A stretch of DNA of 5,533 nt from an uncultured Oscillospiraceae bacterium (GTDB taxonomy: Bacteria > Bacillota > Clostridia > Oscillospirales > Oscillospiraceae): positions 1 through 5,533 of the forward strand of contig CAAFEV010000279.1 of the NCBI GenBank assembly GCA_900762005.1. The letters are read 5' to 3'. The notes under the pieces are model-generated. The model had not been told where the DNA came from, did no database searches, and saw nothing but the letters and a program-made list of their open reading frames with translations. Of this stretch, positions 3,934-5,533 are shown one piece after another. How positions within the stretch are numbered: the stretch's first letter is position 1; each line of letters opens with the position of its first letter. The position numbers and the translations under genes are program-made.

Positions 3934-5523
3934 TCAGTTGGAGCCGAGAATTAAATCGACTTTGCCGCCCATGGCAGCACTTTCGCTGTAATCGCAGACG
4001 GCGAGCGTTGCCGTGGTTAAATCCTCCAGCCATTTATTACGCAGCGCGTTGGTAATGACAAGATGGCGGTAGCTCTCACCCTCGCCCGTATAGAACAGGT
4101 ACATTGTGCCGCCGTTCGACGAAGAGGTTGCTTCAATCGTTACCTTGGTGTAATCGCCGGCAGTCCGTGGCTCCATCGCCCATGTGAGCAGGTCGTGATT
4201 CGTGTTGTTCAAGCCGCCGCGGGTCGCACCCTCAACCACACCATCTCCGTCGCTCTCGTTATACTGTGCAATCAGCTTGCGGAAAGCTGCGTCGCTCGAA
4301 TCCTCTGCCAAAGCAGCGTCAATCGCCGTAATTTTGTCCGCCTGCTGCGTGCCGGTTGTGTCCGTGTCTGCGCTGACAAAAAGCTGCATCGCGTTTACGC
4401 TTGCATAGTCATCCTTGCTGACGAGCTTGACAACATAATAGGTATCCTCTGCGCCCTCGGCAGAAACGACAAACAGCTTCGCCGTTTTGTCATCCGCCTC
4501 GTCAAAGAGCCAGTTTGCCGCGTCTTCGCTGATTGCGCTCTTTACGGCAGCCTTGTTTCGGTCAACGTTGAGCGTTACCTTATCATTTTCCGTGTCAAAG
4601 GACGCTGCCATCGCTTCGGCGGCCTTCTTTGCCTCGGCACGGTTCTCGTCCGTAACTACGGGTGTTTCCGCCGTGTCGTCGGCGGGAGCGGTCGTGTCCT
4701 CTGCGGTTGTCTCGTCCTCGGCGGGCGTTGCAGCCGCTGCAGCTTCCGTCGCAATATCATTGGGGGTAATCTTATAAGAATAATAAGCGGCAACCTCATA
4801 TTCCTCTTCATTTTCGGAATAGAACGTAGAAATCTCCTCGTCGCTATACTCTAGGGTAGACGGATACTTCTGGGCAATTTGCACAAGCTCCATGTAAGCA
4901 CGATAGCTTTCCTCGTCGCAGCCATCGCCGAATACGCGCTCAATCAGCTCGTCCACAGTCTCGCCGTTCTGTTCGGCATAGGGCTTGAGGTTTGCAATTT
5001 CTGTATTGATGGTGTCGTAATCCTCGGTGTCGAGCTTAAAGCCGTCCTTTTGCGCCGCCTGGGCAATTGCGTGCGCCTGTGCTGCGGTTTGCCGTGTGTT
5101 AAAGGCAATGAGCTGTGCCCATGTCACATCATAGACGGTTCCGTCGTTGGCTTTTCCGTCCAGATAAGAGGAATCAAAGCCGATCACCGGCAGCATATTG
5201 ACTGCCTGCAGAGAAACCTTCTGCTCGTCAAGTGCTTTCGCGGTATCAATGCCGAAATAGGAGGCATAGTTGCCCAGATTACGGGCAGTTGCAGAATAAA
5301 AATAGTTAAACTCCTTAGCGGGAATATCGGTTCCGCCGACCGTCAGCACCGTGCGGTTGCGCGTAATGGCGCGCCAAGAGACAATACCGCCGACAATCAA
5401 CGCAAAAACCAGAGCAACACAAATTGCGAAAATCCAACCCTCGGACAGCTTTTTCTTTGCCGTTTTCTTAGCAGGAACGGGCTCCTGCTCAACGCGCTTT
5501 TTTCTTTCGCGGGAAGCACTCAT
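3934..5523 (-). CDS. Membrane-anchored SurA/parvulin-like foldase (putative, probably non-catalytic PPIase)
   Basis: This 529-residue protein has a strongly basic cytoplasmic N-terminus (RERKKR, KKTAKKK; residues 5-25), one transmembrane helix at about 29-50 and a long extracytoplasmic part, giving an N-in topology without a lipobox. Residues about 58-240 (VLTVGGTDIPAKEFNYFY through YSDEEISTFYSENEEEYE) look like the helical SurA/PrsA-type N-terminal chaperone domain. Residues about 245-370 and 375-500 each resemble a degenerate parvulin unit: both have a W.F or W.M element and a closing hydrophobic strand (YYVVKLVS; YRHLVITN). A low-complexity Ala/Thr/Glu/Asp stretch (258-290) is inserted in the first. 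The usual leading RHIL-type motif is replaced by YYSYKIT and AMQLFVS, so isomerase activity is doubtful while a chaperone role is plausible. The start at 5523 is the first ATG in frame. Its Shine-Dalgarno would fall outside the window, so the start is provisional. Confidence 0.7.
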   Translation of the reverse strand: MSASRERKKRVEQEPVPAKKTAKKKLSEGWIFAICVALVFALIVGGIVSWRAITRNRTVLTVGGTDIPAKEFNYFYSATARNLGNYASYFGIDTAKALDEQKVSLQAVNMLPVIGFDSSYLDGKANDGTVYDVTWAQLIAFNTRQTAAQAHAIAQAAQKDGFKLDTEDYDTINTEIANLKPYAEQNGETVDELIERVFGDGCDEESYRAYMELVQIAQKYPSTLEYSDEEISTFYSENEEEYEVAAYYSYKITPNDIATEAAAAATPAEDETTAEDTTAPADDTAETPVVTDENRAEAKKAAEAMAASFDTENDKVTLNVDRNKAAVKSAISEDAANWLFDEADDKTAKLFVVSAEGAEDTYYVVKLVSKDDYASVNAMQLFVSADTDTTGTQQADKITAIDAALAEDSSDAAFRKLIAQYNESDGDGVVEGATRGGLNNTNHDLLTWAMEPRTAGDYTKVTIEATSSSNGGTMYLFYTGEGESYRHLVITNALRNKWLEDLTTATLAVCDYSESAAMGGKVDLILGSN

Positions 5524-5533
5524 ATTTCATACC

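Noticed and set aside
4653..4750. Repetitive-looking stretch in the foldase gene (a possible microsatellite or tandem repeat)
   Set aside because: It encodes an Ala/Thr/Glu/Asp-rich linker, but the DNA shows no regular repeat unit, so it is low-complexity protein rather than a DNA repeat array.
4063..4854. Long plus-strand open frame opposite the foldase gene
   Set aside because: It is antisense to a well-supported gene, is rich in Cys, Arg and Val in no recognisable pattern, and has no ribosome binding site. It arises from codon bias on the other strand.

Overview
The window looks like chromosomal DNA from a Gram-positive anaerobe of the class Clostridia, most likely an Oscillospiraceae/Ruminococcaceae gut bacterium. 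The evidence is a moderately GC-rich coding sequence, a DUF4830-type membrane-anchored protein, an ECF-type riboflavin transporter subunit behind an FMN riboswitch, and a single-pass membrane-anchored SurA/parvulin-like foldase. I see no mobile element, phage gene, CRISPR array, tRNA or rRNA. The species cannot be named from this sequence.

Layout from left to right. (1) On the minus strand, 51-779 is an RsuA-family 16S rRNA pseudouridine synthase, probably started at a TTG codon. (2) It diverges from a plus-strand gene at 860-1441 that encodes a DUF4830 protein with one N-terminal membrane helix and a Pro/Thr/Ala tail. A near-perfect 16-bp palindrome (805-820) lies between them. (3) An AT-rich spacer leads to a strong extended -10 promoter (1567-1595), a textbook FMN riboswitch aptamer (1615-1718) and an intrinsic terminator (1741-1768). 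This switch controls the riboflavin transporter gene ribU (1783-2436). (4) A bidirectional terminator (2485-2516) separates ribU from a converging minus-strand pair: tcdA (3039-3755), and a shortened endonuclease/exonuclease/phosphatase (EEP) family gene (2515-3042) whose start codon overlaps the tcdA stop. (5) A hairpin-rich spacer (3756-3933) holds a terminator. It is preceded, in the minus direction, by a 529-residue membrane-anchored SurA/parvulin-like protein (3934-5523) whose ribosome binding site is cut off by the window edge.

Functionally this is mostly housekeeping. There are two RNA-modification genes (rRNA pseudouridine and the cyclic t6A tRNA modification), a vitamin B2 uptake gene under direct FMN feedback, and an extracytoplasmic folding factor. 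The most unusual items are four. The EEP protein has lost the whole central block carrying the NTHLDH-like and GDFN-like catalytic motifs while keeping both ends in frame. A specific antiterminator pairing can be drawn for the FMN switch. RibU appears to carry an extra C-terminal membrane helix. The foldase appears to contain two degenerate parvulin-like units separated by a low-complexity insertion. I found no wholly new multi-gene system.
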